Positions 27,308 to 39,045 are shown, counted from the stretch's first letter. The stretch: DNA of 64,000 nucleotides from Micrococcus porci (GCF_020097155.1 NZ_CP083691.1:62001-126000); one strand, 5' to 3'. The notes: generated by a model from the sequence alone, not told the origin. Numbers and translations: made by a program.

Positions 27308-28474
27308 TCAGCGGGCCCGCGTGTAGAAGGGCAGCGGGACCACGGTGAAGGGCTCACCCCTGCCGCGCAGGTCCACCTGCACGGAGGTGCCCTCCGCGGC
27401 GTGTTCTCGGCGGATGCGCGCCATGGCGACCGGGTGGCCGAGCGTGGGGCTGGGGGCGCCCGAGGTGACCTCGCCGATCACGGCGCCGTCGGCGTCGAGC
27501 ACGGAGTAGCCGTGGCGGGCGGCGCGGCGGCCCTCTCCCTTCAGGCCCACGAGGACCTCCTCGACCTCGTCCTTGCCGACGAGCGCCGCCTTGCCCACGA
27601 AGTCCCCCTCCTTGGAGGCGGGCACGGCGAAGGAGACGCCGGAGGCGTGCGGCTGGTGCGCGGTGTCCAGCTCGTTGCCGTACAGCGGCATGCCCGCCTC
27701 GAGACGGAGCGAGTCGCGCGAGGCGAGGCCGCAGGGGGTGAGCGCGATCCCCGCCTCCTCAGCGGCCTTCACGACGGCGGACCACACGGCCGAGCCGCGG
27801 TCCCCGGCCTCTGCGGTGGAGGAGGCCGGCAGGAACAGCTCGAACCCGTCCTCGCCGGTGTAGCCGGTGCGGGCCACCACGGCCTGCACGTCCCCGGCCG
27901 CGGTGGGCACGGTGAGCGTGACGTGGCCGTAGTACTTCAGCTCGGCGAGCTCCTGGGCCGAGGCGGGCATGAGCCGCGCGAGGATCGCCTCGGACTGCGG
28001 GCCCTGCACGGCCACGAGGGCGGTGGTGGAGGACTCGTCGTGGACCTCGACGTCCCAGCCGGACGCGCGCTGCGTCAGGGCGGTGACGACCGCGGAGATG
28101 TTGCCGGCGTTGGGCACCACCAGGAACTCCTGGTCCTCACCCTCCGCACCGGAGTCGGTCCGGTAGACGATCAGGTCGTCGAGGACGGTGCCGGCGTCGG
28201 TCAGGCAGAGCGCGTACTTGGCGCGGCCCGGCTTCAGCACGGAGATGGAGCTGGAGAGGGCGTGGTCCAGCATGGCGCCGGACTCGGGGCCGGAGACCCG
28301 GACCTCGCCCATGTGGGAGAGGTCGAAGAGGCCCGCCGACTCGCGGACGGCCTTGTGCTCGGCCAGCTCGGAGCCGTACTTCAGCGGCATGTTCCAGCCG
28401 CCGAAGTCCGTGAACGAGGCGCCCGCGGCCTCGTGGACGGGGTGCAGGGGGGAGTTGCGCGTGGACTCGGTCAT
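27308..28474 (-). CDS. gcvT: glycine cleavage system T protein (aminomethyltransferase)
   Basis: Releases ammonia from the aminomethyl-lipoyl arm of GcvH and makes 5,10-methylene-tetrahydrofolate. 388 residues, normal for the family. N-terminal FTDFGGWNMPLKYG, the HMGE box (FDLSHMGEVRVSG), ARTGYTGEDGFELF, GLASRDSLRLEAGMPLYGNE and C-terminal HPVAMARIRRE match GcvT. GAGAGGAA precedes the ATG. Only 12 bases separate it from gcvP upstream, so it is transcribed from the riboswitch leader with gcvP. Confidence 0.95.
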   Translation of the reverse strand: MTESTRNSPLHPVHEAAGASFTDFGGWNMPLKYGSELAEHKAVRESAGLFDLSHMGEVRVSGPESGAMLDHALSSSISVLKPGRAKYALCLTDAGTVLDDLIVYRTDSGAEGEDQEFLVVPNAGNISAVVTALTQRASGWDVEVHDESSTTALVAVQGPQSEAILARLMPASAQELAELKYYGHVTLTVPTAAGDVQAVVARTGYTGEDGFELFLPASSTAEAGDRGSAVWSAVVKAAEEAGIALTPCGLASRDSLRLEAGMPLYGNELDTAHQPHASGVSFAVPASKEGDFVGKAALVGKDEVEEVLVGLKGEGRRAARHGYSVLDADGAVIGEVTSGAPSPTLGHPVAMARIRREHAAEGTSVQVDLRGRGEPFTVVPLPFYTRAR

Positions 28475-28486
28475 GGTGCGTTCCTC

Positions 28487-31429
<2,943 letters not shown>

Positions 31430-31470
31430 GAGCTACCTCCGAGGGGTCCTGCCGAGCACGGCGTGGGTCT

Positions 31471-31702
31471 GCTCCTCCCCGCTCTGTCCTGTGACCTGAG
31501 AGCTTCCACCGCCCGCAGGCCGGCTTGCACCGTCGGTGGCCCCTGCGCGGCCGCGGGTGCGGGCGCGCGGCGGGGCGCTTTCCAGAGCGCCTGACCCCGG
31601 GCGGTACGGATGCCTGAGAGATTCCCGGGGAGGACTTGCTCCTTCGGCGGCCGGCCCGCGCATCCCGCCCGGAGGGCGGCACACGCGCCGGCGCTCTCCC
31701 GC
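31471..31702 (-). promoter_or_regulatory. tandem glycine riboswitch controlling gcvP-gcvT
   Basis: On the minus strand the first aptamer begins GGGAGAGCGCC near 31702 and continues with GCCGAAGGAGCAAGTCC. It ends with GGGAATCTCTCAGGCATCC at about 31608. The second begins TCTGGAAAGCGCC and contains CACCGACGGTGCAAGCC, GGTGGAAGCTCTCAGG and ACAGGACAGAGCGG. Both sets match the conserved cores of glycine aptamers (GG-GAGA; GC-GAAGG-GCAA; CTCTCAGG). The two aptamers sit directly before the gcvP start, leaving about 40 bases for an expression platform. Confidence 0.92.
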
Positions 31703-31724
31703 GTGGGGCATGCGGCGTGCATCG

Positions 31725-31730
31725 AGTATC
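31725..31730 (-). promoter_or_regulatory. possible -10 box GATACT of the gcv leader
   Basis: GATACT on the minus strand, about 23 bases before the first aptamer helix; no convincing -35 box. Confidence 0.35.
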
Positions 31731-31768
31731 CCACAGACGTGCCCGGGGCCACAGGGGGACGCTCGGCC

Positions 31769-31774
31769 TATGGT
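31769..31774 (+). promoter_or_regulatory. -10 box TATGGT before GTG 31781
   Basis: TATGGT, six bases, GTG, the leaderless pattern, here in front of a pseudogene. Confidence 0.45.
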
Positions 31775-31780
31775 GGAGCG

Positions 31781-32370
31781 GTGACCGACTCCGCCCCGAC
31801 ACCCCGCTCCCCCGCCCGCCGGCCCGGCGCCGCGGTGCCCCGGTGCCGGCCCGGCTCGAGCCGGGCATCGCGGTCGCCGCGAAGCCGGTGCTGCGCGCGG
31901 GGATCGTGCTGCTGGGCCTGCAGCTGCTGCTCTCGGACGTGCTGGCCCTGGGCTGGGGCGCGGTCGGGCTCGTCGTGGGCGTGGTGGCCCTGACCTTCGC
32001 CGCGGCGCTCGCGCTCGGCCGGGCGCTGCGCCTGCCGTGGGACCTCACCGCCCTCGTGGCCTCCGGGTTCTCGATCTGCGGCGCGGCCGCCGTGGCGGCG
32101 GCGGACGGCGTGGTCCGGGCCCGCCGCGAGATGGCCGCGACCGCGATCGGCCTCGTGGTCCTCTTCGGCACCCTGATGATCCCGCTCCTGCCCGCACTGA
32201 CCGGCGCCCTGGGCCTCGGCGAGCGCGCGGCCGGCCTGTGGATCGGGGCATCCACGCACGAGGTGGCACAGGTGGTGGCCGCCGGCGGGCCCCGGCCCCT
32301 GGTGCTGGGGGCCGGGTCGACGGCCGTCGCGCTGGCCGCGGGCCGGGCGGGGGCGGCGCTGCTCGGCTGA
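31781..32370 (+). pseudogene. YeiH/UPF0324 membrane protein, deleted and frameshifted
   Basis: A start region survives (TATGGT, six bases, GTG), then 17 or so codons of Ala/Pro/Arg-rich N-terminus. At about 31832-31848 the frame changes to one that encodes PARLEPGIAVAAKPVLRAGIV and continues with SGFSICGAAAVAAADGVV and GLWIGASTHEVAQVVAAGG, which are UPF0324/YeiH (putative sulfate exporter) motifs. The N-terminal helices are missing. The C-terminus ends about two helices early (GRAGAALLG). GGTGCC occurs at both sides of the junction, as expected for a deletion between short repeats. Confidence 0.7.
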
Positions 32371-32375
32371 CCGGC

Positions 32376-32471
32376 GTTATCGTTGATGAAACGGGGCCGG
32401 GCCCGGCGTTTTCGTTGATGAAACGGGGGCGGGCCCGGCGCTTCCGCATCCGAAACAGGGCCGGGGAGACG
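32376..32471. repeat. three tandem 32-bp intergenic repeats
   Basis: Units at 32376-32407, 32408-32439 and 32440-32471. Units 1 and 2 differ at only a few bases and share TCGTTGATGAAACGGGG; the third is weaker (CCGCATCCGAAACAGGG). Placed five bases after the stop of the YeiH pseudogene. Architecture matches the array at 10226-10324. Confidence 0.7.
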
Positions 32472-32517
32472 CCGCCTGCGCGGCCCCTCCACTGGGGACG
32501 ACGGAGGGGGCCCACGC

Positions 32518-32955
32518 ATGGTGAACCGCACAGCGAAGCGCGCAGGCTGGGACTACGACGCCCTCGCGTTCCTGATGGGCTTCCTCGGGGCCGCGGCGGG
32601 CGGGTTCGCGGTGGCGTTCCTTCAGCTCCTGGGCGCCGAGGGGCTCGACGCCTTCCTCGGGCTCACCGTCCTGTTCGGCATCGGACCGGTCCACGCCCTC
32701 GTCGCCGCACTGGTCTCGCCGCCGCTGCTCGCCGGGCTCCGCCGGGTGCACCCCCGCTGGCTCCACGTCCTGATCGCCGGCGGCGTGCAGGCGGGGATCG
32801 CGGCGGGCGTCGCCTCGCTCTGGCTGCAGAACGCGGATGCCCGGCATCTCCCGGGATACGTGCTGACCTCCGGGGTGCTCCTCGCCGTCGCCTGGGCCTG
32901 GGCGCTGCGGCGGAGCGCGTGGCGCCCCGCAGGAGGTCCTGCGGACGGCGCGTGA
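32518..32955 (+). CDS. small four-helix membrane protein of unknown function
   Basis: A 145-residue protein with hydrophobic helices at ALAFLMGFLGAAAGGFAVAF, LGLTVLFGIGPVHALVAALV, VLIAGGVQAGIAAGVASLW and LTSGVLLAVAWAWALRR. Starts MVNRTAKRAGWDYDALA. A purine stretch (GGAGGGGG) lies about 10 bases before ATG. Not recognised; it stands alone between the repeat array and the metallophosphatase gene. Confidence 0.6.
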   Translation: MVNRTAKRAGWDYDALAFLMGFLGAAAGGFAVAFLQLLGAEGLDAFLGLTVLFGIGPVHALVAALVSPPLLAGLRRVHPRWLHVLIAGGVQAGIAAGVASLWLQNADARHLPGYVLTSGVLLAVAWAWALRRSAWRPAGGPADGA

Positions 32956-33061
32956 GACCCGTTCACGCGCCGGTCGCCCACCGTCCACCTCCTGCTGAGA
33001 CCCAGGACGAACGCGTCCAACACCCTGGCACGGTCCCCGCACCGACACCCCGGAGGTCCCC

Positions 33062-34990
33062 GTGAACCCCGCCTTCTCCCGCCGCACCGGCCTGCGCGCC
33101 CTGGCCGCCGCCGTCGTGACCGGCACCGTGGCCACCACCGCACCCGCCGCCCTGGCGAAGACCGCGCAGCACGCCCCCGCCGTGCCGGCCGGCGCCGACG
33201 GCTTCCGCGTCCTGCCGTACCTGATGGAGCCCACCGCCACCTCGATGGACCTCGTGTGGTTCTCCGAGCGGCCGGTCGCGGGCACCGTCGTCGTCTCGGG
33301 CCCGGGCCTGGGGAACAACCACGGCAACGGCCGCACCCGCCCGGCCGGCACGCGCGTCTCCGCCCCCGAGCTGCAGCCGCTGCTGGCCTACACGCAGAAG
33401 GAGCTGACCCAGACCCTCACGGGCCTGCCGCAGGGCTCCTGGCTGCTCGGTGCCGAGAACTGGAAGCACCGTGTCTCCCTCGCCGGCCTGAAGCCGGGCA
33501 AGGAGTACACCTACACCGTCACCCAGGGCGGGCGGCGCCACACCGCCTCCTTCCGCACCGCCGACGACGGCCGCGACTGGTCCGACCTGCGCCTCATCGC
33601 GTTCTCCGACACCGAGACCGAGCCCTACGGCCGCATCGAGAACCGCGAGTGGGAGCTCAGCCAGGTGACCCCCTACACCGAGGGCTCCCTGCCCCGCCCG
33701 GGCGAGGGGTCCCTGTGGCAGCAGACCTTCGGCTCCACCGTCCGCTACGGCGCGTTCACCCTGAAGTACCCGCTCACGCAGGACGTGGGCCTGCGCGAGA
33801 ACATCGCGCACATCGACGCCGCCGACCCGGACCTGCTCCTCGTGGCCGGCGACCTCGGCCAGGGCTCCGCCTACCAGCCCGGCTGGGACGAGTTCTTCCG
33901 CCACGTCGCGGGCGAGCACTCTGACATCGCCTCCCGCGTGCCGCTCATCACCGCCCTGGGCAACTGGGAGACCTTCGCCGCGCTCAACGGCGGCTACGGC
34001 ACCCCCGCCGACCGCTCCCCCGTGGTCCGCTCGCGCAACAAGTACCACGCCTACTTCGAGCGCACCGGCGCCGGCACGGACCGGCAGAACCCGCGCTTCC
34101 GCGGCTCCTACTACCGCACCGACCACGGCCCGCTGACGATCATCACCCTGGACTCCACCAACGGCGTCCCGGACGAGTCCGTGAACGGCCCGCTCTCCGG
34201 CGCGCCGATCTCCGGCGACGACCGCGGCCTCACCGCCGCCACGATGCCCACCGACACGCAGGGCTCGTTCACCCAGGCCGAGTACGAGGCCGCCTTCCCG
34301 AAGGTCTTCCCCGGCAGCACGCCGGCCGACGCCGACCTGCCCGTCTTCAACCCCGGCCACGCCCAGTGGGCGTGGGCCGAGGAGCAGCTCGCCGACGCGC
34401 GGGCCAAGGGGCAGATCATCCTCGTCGAGTTCCACCACGTGCCGTTGTCGATCGGCGAGCACGGCACCCCGCCCAACCACGCCGTCCCGGACGACCAGTC
34501 CGGCGTCGCGATGCGCGTCTACGCGCCGCTGCTGGAGAAGCACGGCGTCGCCGTCGTCATCTCCGGCCACGACGAGATGTTCCAGCGCTCGTGGGTGGAC
34601 GCGGACGGCGATGGCGTGGGCTTCCACTCCTACGACGTGGGCGTGGCCTCGGACGGCCTGCGCGGCGAGAAGTACGCGAAGAACGCGGCCGGCGAGTACG
34701 AGCCCGTGCGGTTCAACACGCACATGGAGTGGACCGCCAACACCCACGAGCCCGAGACCTGGGCGGACGTGGACGGCGTGCGCCAGCTCGTGGACGGCGG
34801 CATGCACTACGGCCACCTGCAGATCGACCTGAAGCGCCGCGGCCAGAGCGCCGAGATGACGTTGACGCCGATGTACGTGTTCCCGATCCTGGACTCGCAG
34901 TACAGGCTCGTGCGCACCGAGCGCCGCGCCTACGGCGACGTGCAGCTCATCCGGTTCGACCGGAACGGCGTGCCGCTGCCGCGCCGCTGA
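33062..34990 (+). CDS. Tat-exported metallophosphoesterase (purple acid phosphatase-like)
   Basis: A 642-residue exported enzyme. MNPAFSRRTGLRALAAAVV is a twin-arginine signal peptide with APAALA near 36, so folded, cofactor-loaded export is expected. Metallophosphoesterase motifs: FSDTE (about 181), LLVAGDLGQGS, TALGNWETF, VEFHHVPLS and VISGHDEMFQ. The usual GNHD and GHxH boxes read GNWE and GHDE, so metal binding may differ. The preceding domain (about 45-160) looks like a fibronectin-type/PAP N-terminal module. GTG start with GGAGG seven bases ahead. Substrate unknown. Confidence 0.8.
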   Translation: MNPAFSRRTGLRALAAAVVTGTVATTAPAALAKTAQHAPAVPAGADGFRVLPYLMEPTATSMDLVWFSERPVAGTVVVSGPGLGNNHGNGRTRPAGTRVSAPELQPLLAYTQKELTQTLTGLPQGSWLLGAENWKHRVSLAGLKPGKEYTYTVTQGGRRHTASFRTADDGRDWSDLRLIAFSDTETEPYGRIENREWELSQVTPYTEGSLPRPGEGSLWQQTFGSTVRYGAFTLKYPLTQDVGLRENIAHIDAADPDLLLVAGDLGQGSAYQPGWDEFFRHVAGEHSDIASRVPLITALGNWETFAALNGGYGTPADRSPVVRSRNKYHAYFERTGAGTDRQNPRFRGSYYRTDHGPLTIITLDSTNGVPDESVNGPLSGAPISGDDRGLTAATMPTDTQGSFTQAEYEAAFPKVFPGSTPADADLPVFNPGHAQWAWAEEQLADARAKGQIILVEFHHVPLSIGEHGTPPNHAVPDDQSGVAMRVYAPLLEKHGVAVVISGHDEMFQRSWVDADGDGVGFHSYDVGVASDGLRGEKYAKNAAGEYEPVRFNTHMEWTANTHEPETWADVDGVRQLVDGGMHYGHLQIDLKRRGQSAEMTLTPMYVFPILDSQYRLVRTERRAYGDVQLIRFDRNGVPLPRR

Positions 34991-34991
34991 G

Positions 34992-35260
34992 CGCGGACGC
35001 ACGCTCGCACGACGACGTCGGGACCGGGGAGGCCGGCGGGGCGGAGCCGCCGAAGACCGCCACGGACACGTCGTACCCGATCGCGATGCCCGTGGAGTGC
35101 ACGTGGGCCGGCATCGGCTCGGTCATGGTGGCGTACGGGACGCCGCAGCACAGGCCGGTCGTCAGGCTCAGGGCGAGCAGGGTGATGAGCGCGCTCATGA
35201 GGAACAGCCGGCGCCGGTGGAGCAGAGTCTCGCGGAGGGGGCCCGACGTCGTCGCGGGTC
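34992..35260 (-). pseudogene. remnant of an MHS-type MFS transporter
   Basis: The minus strand encodes RRRLFLMSALITLLALSLT, a transmembrane helix, then MTEPMPAHVHSTGIAIGY and VSVAVFGGSAPPAS. The RSTG-AIGYN-SVAIFGG-AP segment is diagnostic for the metabolite:H+ symporter group of MFS carriers. Only about 60 residues of this ~440-residue family are present, and the ends run into unrelated sequence. It is wedged between the metallophosphatase gene and an acyl-CoA dehydrogenase gene. Confidence 0.6.
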
Positions 35261-35270
35261 GAGGGGCGGC

Positions 35271-36554
35271 TCAGACGAAGGCGGAGACCCCCGTGAGGGC
35301 GCGGCCGACCAGCAGCGCGTTGATGCTCTGCGTGCCCTCGTAGGTGTAGATGGCCTCGACGTCGCCCATGAACCGGGCCATCTCGTACGAGGCCACGATC
35401 CCGTTGCCGCCCATGGCGTCCCGGGCCAGGGCGGCGGACTCGCGGGCCAGGCGGGTGGAGGTGGCCTTGGCGGCGGCGGCGTGGACCATCTTCAGGGTGC
35501 CGTCGTCCTGCAGGCGCTGCACCTGCATCATCAGCCCCGTGGCCGCGGCGAGGTTGCCGGCCACCTGCGCGATCGCGGCCTGGATCAGCTGGAACTTCGC
35601 CAGCGGCCGGCCGAACTGCGTGCGGGTGAGCGCGTACTCGCGCAGGGTGCGCAGGATGCCCTGCTGCACGCCGACGCCCTGCCAGCCCACCCACGCGCGG
35701 GAGTCGCGCAGCATCTCGCGGGTGGCGTCGAAGGAGCCGGCGCCGGGCAGGAGCGCCTCGGGCCCGAGGCGGACGTCGTCGAACACCATGTCCGCGTTCT
35801 GCATGATGCGCAGACCCGTCTTGCCGGTGATCTTGGAGGCGGAGAAGCCGGGGGCGTCCGTGGGGACGAGGAAGCACTTCACCTCGCCGTCCGAGACGTC
35901 CTTGGCCCACACCAGGGCGACGGCGGCCACCGTGCCCGCGCCGATCCAGCGCTTGGTGCCGCGCAGGATCCAGCCGTCGCCGTCGGGGGTGGCGGTGGTC
36001 TCCACGCCGCCGGCGATGTCCGAGCCGTGGTCCGGCTCGGTGAGGCAGAACGCACCGAGCGCCTCGAAGCGGCGCAGCGCCGGCACCCAGCGCTGCTTCT
36101 GCTCCTCGGTGCCGAAGCGCTCGATCGAGCCGATGTTGAGCTCGTTGTGGATGCCCACGAGCGCGGAGAAGGACAGGTCCACGCGGGCGATCGCCACGTG
36201 TACGAGGTTCTGGAAGAGGCGGGAGGCGCCGAGGAAGTCGAGCTCGCCGAGGCCCACCGAGGCGAGCCCGGGGAGCATCTCCATGGGCAGGGTCTCCGTG
36301 TTCCACGGCTCGGCCAGGTGGGGGCGGACGTGCTCCTCGAGGTGCGCCTCGATGCGTTCCAGGTGGGCGCGCTCCTCGGCGGAGAGGAGCGAGCGCAGGT
36401 CGAAGAGGTCGACGTCCGGCAGGCCGTCCGTCACCGCGGCGGCGGGGGCGGCGGCGTGGCCGGGGTGCACGGCGGCGGCCACGGTGAGCACGCCCGTGGC
36501 GGGGCTGGCCGCGGGCTCGGCGGAGGCGGGCGAGGGGGTCGGCGAGGGGGTCAT
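35271..36554 (-). CDS. acyl-CoA dehydrogenase
   Basis: A 427-residue FAD dehydrogenase with an N-terminal Ala/Pro-rich tail of about 45 residues. Motifs: FCLTEPDHGSDIAGG, RGTKRWIGAGTVA, QFGRPLAKFQLIQA and the C-terminal IYTYEGTQSINALLVGRALTG. Glutaryl-CoA dehydrogenase-like features are apparent, but chain specificity is not established; the valine island downstream makes a branched-chain substrate possible. GAAGGAGA lies before ATG 36554. It is divergent from an acyl-CoA ligase across a control region with two palindromes. Confidence 0.82.
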   Translation of the reverse strand: MTPSPTPSPASAEPAASPATGVLTVAAAVHPGHAAAPAAAVTDGLPDVDLFDLRSLLSAEERAHLERIEAHLEEHVRPHLAEPWNTETLPMEMLPGLASVGLGELDFLGASRLFQNLVHVAIARVDLSFSALVGIHNELNIGSIERFGTEEQKQRWVPALRRFEALGAFCLTEPDHGSDIAGGVETTATPDGDGWILRGTKRWIGAGTVAAVALVWAKDVSDGEVKCFLVPTDAPGFSASKITGKTGLRIMQNADMVFDDVRLGPEALLPGAGSFDATREMLRDSRAWVGWQGVGVQQGILRTLREYALTRTQFGRPLAKFQLIQAAIAQVAGNLAAATGLMMQVQRLQDDGTLKMVHAAAAKATSTRLARESAALARDAMGGNGIVASYEMARFMGDVEAIYTYEGTQSINALLVGRALTGVSAFV

Positions 36555-36620
36555 GGCGGCGTCTCCTTCGACAGGGGTGGAGCGAGGGGCTCGTGCGTCG
36601 GCGGGGTGGAGCGGATCGGC

Positions 36621-36637
36621 GCGACACGAAATGTCGC
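36621..36637. promoter_or_regulatory. palindrome GCGACA-N5-TGTCGC
   Basis: Perfect 6-bp arms with a CGAAA spacer, just downstream of the minus-strand TATAGT box in the divergent control region. Confidence 0.4.
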
Positions 36638-36644
36638 TGGACCG

Positions 36645-36650
36645 ACTATA
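36645..36650 (-). promoter_or_regulatory. -10 box TATAGT of the acyl-CoA dehydrogenase gene
   Basis: TATAGT on the minus strand, flanked by two palindromes, about 90 bases before ATG 36554. Confidence 0.5.
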
Positions 36651-36669
36651 GGACTTCCATCTACATTCA

Positions 36670-36689
36670 GAGTGTCGCACGTCACACTC
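36670..36689. promoter_or_regulatory. dyad GAGTGT-N8-ACACTC
   Basis: Perfect 6-bp arms, 8-base spacer, about 20 bases upstream of the TATAGT box, where it could control both divergent genes. The half-site recurs upstream of the other acyl-CoA dehydrogenase gene. Confidence 0.5.
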
Positions 36690-36725
36690 GCGACGCACCA
36701 GTCGCCCGCCGCCCCAGGAGGACCC

Positions 36726-38483
36726 ATGACCACCACATCCGTGACCGAGCGCCTCCGCGCCGCCCGTGACCTGCTCGTGGAGTGCCAGGAGGACTACGAC
36801 CGCGCCCGCGCGGAGTTCGAGTGGCCGCGCTTCGAGCACTTCAACTTCGGCTTCGACTGGTTCGACCAGCTCGCCGCCCGCCCGGACCGCGCCGACGTCC
36901 CCGCGCTGATCATCTCCGACGCCGGCGGCGGACACCTCTCCCGCACCTACGCCGAGCTCTCCGCCGCCTCCAACCGGGCCGCGAACTGGCTCCGCGAGCG
37001 GGGCATCACCCCCGGCGACCGTGTGATCCTCATGCTGGACAACCAGGTCGAGCTCTGGGAGCTCATGCTCGCCTGCATCAAGCTGCGCGTGGTCATGGTC
37101 CCCACCACCACGCAGATGACCTCCGCCGACCTCGCCGACCGCGTCGAGCGCGCCGAGGCCCGCTGGGTGGTCGCCTCCGCGGAGAACCTCGCCAAGTTCG
37201 ACGGCGTGGACTCCGGGCTGCACCTGGTGCACATCCCCGGCGTCGCCGCGCAGGGGGACGCGCGCACGGCCCCCGTCGTCGCCGGCCACGAGGTGCTCTC
37301 CTACGACGACGCGGCCTCCGCCTCCCCCGAGCTGACCCCCGACTCCCCCACGCCCGCGGACGAGACGCTGCTGCTGTACTTCACCTCCGGCACCACGTCC
37401 AAGCCGAAGCTGGTGGAGCACACCCACACGTCCTACCCGGTGGGGCACCTGACCACCGTGTACTGGATCGGCCTGCAGCCCGGCGACGTGCACCTGAACG
37501 TCGCCTCCCCCGGCTGGGCGAAGCACGCCTGGTCGAACTTCTTCGCCCCGTGGATCGCGGAGGCCACGATCTTCGTGCACAACGCCCGCAAGTTCGACGC
37601 CGCCGCGCTCATGGCGGACATGGACGAGTTCGGTGTGACCTCCCTGTGCGCCCCGCCCACCGTGTGGCGCATGCTCATCAAGGCCGACCTCTCCCTGCTG
37701 AAGACGCCGCCGGTGAAGACGATCTCCGCCGGCGAGCCCCTCAACGCCGAGGTGATCGACCAGGTGCACCGCGCGTGGGGCACCACCATCCGCGACGGCT
37801 TCGGCATGACCGAGACCACCCTGCAGATCGCCAACACCCCCGGGCAGAAGCTCGTGATCGGCTCCATGGGCCGGCCGCTGCCGGGCATGGACGTCGTGCT
37901 GATCGACCCGCTCACCGGCGAGGAGGCTGCCGAGGGCGAGATCTGCCTGCGCCTGGATCCCCGCCCCGTGGGCCTGCTGAAGTCCTACTACGGCAACGAG
38001 GAGAAGACCGCCGAGGTGTTCCGGGACGGCGTCTTCCACTCGGGGGACATCGCCTCCCTCGACGAGAGCGGCGTGCTCACCTACGTGGGCCGCGCGGACG
38101 ACGTCTTCAAGTCCTCGGACTACAAGATCAGCCCGTTCGAGCTGGAGTCCGTGCTCGTGGAGCACCCGGCCGTCATGGAGGCCGCGATCGTGCCCTCCCC
38201 GGACGAGGTGCGCCTGGCCGTGCCCAAGGCGTTCGTCACCCTGGCGCCCTCCTACGAGCCCACGGCGGAGACCGCCCGGCAGATCCTCCAGCACACGCTG
38301 ACGCAGCTGCCGCCCTACAAGCGCATCCGCCGCATCGAGTTCCGGGAGCTGCCGAAGACCATCTCCGGCAAGATCCGCCGCGTGGAGCTGCGCAAGGCCG
38401 AGGCCGAGCGCGCCGAGACCGGCCAGGCCCCGGAGGGCTACGGCATCGAGCACCGCGAGGAGGACCTGGACCTCAAGCGCTGA
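36726..38483 (+). CDS. AMP-dependent acyl-CoA ligase (acetyl/propionyl-type ANL enzyme)
   Basis: A 585-residue ligase. The P-loop LLYFTSGTTSKPKLV, the A5 motif DGFGMTETTLQ, VFHSGDIASLDESG and the C-terminal catalytic Lys in KTISGKIRRVELR are present. SPGWAKHAWSNFFAPW is characteristic of the acetyl-CoA-synthetase-like/medium-chain group. GGAGGACCC leads straight into ATG. The divergent acyl-CoA dehydrogenase suggests that this pair activates and oxidises the same carboxylate; the acid itself cannot be named. Confidence 0.82.
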   Translation: MTTTSVTERLRAARDLLVECQEDYDRARAEFEWPRFEHFNFGFDWFDQLAARPDRADVPALIISDAGGGHLSRTYAELSAASNRAANWLRERGITPGDRVILMLDNQVELWELMLACIKLRVVMVPTTTQMTSADLADRVERAEARWVVASAENLAKFDGVDSGLHLVHIPGVAAQGDARTAPVVAGHEVLSYDDAASASPELTPDSPTPADETLLLYFTSGTTSKPKLVEHTHTSYPVGHLTTVYWIGLQPGDVHLNVASPGWAKHAWSNFFAPWIAEATIFVHNARKFDAAALMADMDEFGVTSLCAPPTVWRMLIKADLSLLKTPPVKTISAGEPLNAEVIDQVHRAWGTTIRDGFGMTETTLQIANTPGQKLVIGSMGRPLPGMDVVLIDPLTGEEAAEGEICLRLDPRPVGLLKSYYGNEEKTAEVFRDGVFHSGDIASLDESGVLTYVGRADDVFKSSDYKISPFELESVLVEHPAVMEAAIVPSPDEVRLAVPKAFVTLAPSYEPTAETARQILQHTLTQLPPYKRIRRIEFRELPKTISGKIRRVELRKAEAERAETGQAPEGYGIEHREEDLDLKR

Positions 38484-38499
38484 GCGGCGCGCCGACCCC

Positions 38500-38505
38500 T
38501 AGGAT
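38500..38505 (+). promoter_or_regulatory. -10 box TAGGAT for a leaderless start at 38513
   Basis: TAGGAT, seven bases, ATG. Confidence 0.5.
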
Positions 38506-38512
38506 GTCTGGG

Positions 38513-39025
38513 ATGAGCACTCGTGATCCCCTCCCCCAGGACCCCATCCGGGAGGCCGCCCGGAACTGGGAGCACCACGGCTGGGGCGAAGTGGCGGCCC
38601 CCATGGCGGCGGTCACCGCGATCATGCGCACGCAGGCGATCCTGCTGGCCCGCACGCAGGCGGTGCTCAAGCCGTTCGGCCTGACGTTCGCCCGGTACGA
38701 GCTGCTGGCGCTGCTGAACTTCTCCCGGGAGAGGCGGCAGCTGATGTCGAAGGCGGGGGCGCTGCTGCAGGTGCACCCGACCTCCGTGACCAACGCCGTC
38801 GACCGCCTGGAGGCCGCCGGCCTCGTGGAGCGCCAGCCCCACGAGACCGACCGCCGTGCCCTCCTCCTCGCCCTGACGGACGAGGGCCGACGCGTGGCGG
38901 ACGCCGCCACCGAGGCGCTGAACGCCGAGGTGTTCGGGGCCACCGGCTTCACCGACGACGACGTCGCCGCCCTGAACGAGATCCTCGGCCGGTTCCGGGC
39001 GGGCTCAGGCGACTTCGAGGCCTGA
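38513..39025 (+). CDS. MarR family transcriptional regulator
   Basis: A 170-residue winged-helix protein. The DNA-binding part is clear: LTFARYELLALLNFSRE, VHPTSVTNAVDRLEAAGLVE then RQPHETDRRALLLALTDEG (the wing). MarR proteins act as ligand-released repressors of nearby genes. The start is taken at 38513 because TAGGAT precedes it by seven bases; an ATG at 38504 overlaps that box. It sits between the ligase gene and a convergent SDR gene, so the operator regions at 36600-36700 and 39960 are plausible targets. Confidence 0.85.
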   Translation: MSTRDPLPQDPIREAARNWEHHGWGEVAAPMAAVTAIMRTQAILLARTQAVLKPFGLTFARYELLALLNFSRERRQLMSKAGALLQVHPTSVTNAVDRLEAAGLVERQPHETDRRALLLALTDEGRRVADAATEALNAEVFGATGFTDDDVAALNEILGRFRAGSGDFEA

Positions 39026-39045
39026 GCCCGCCCGGGGCCGCCGGC

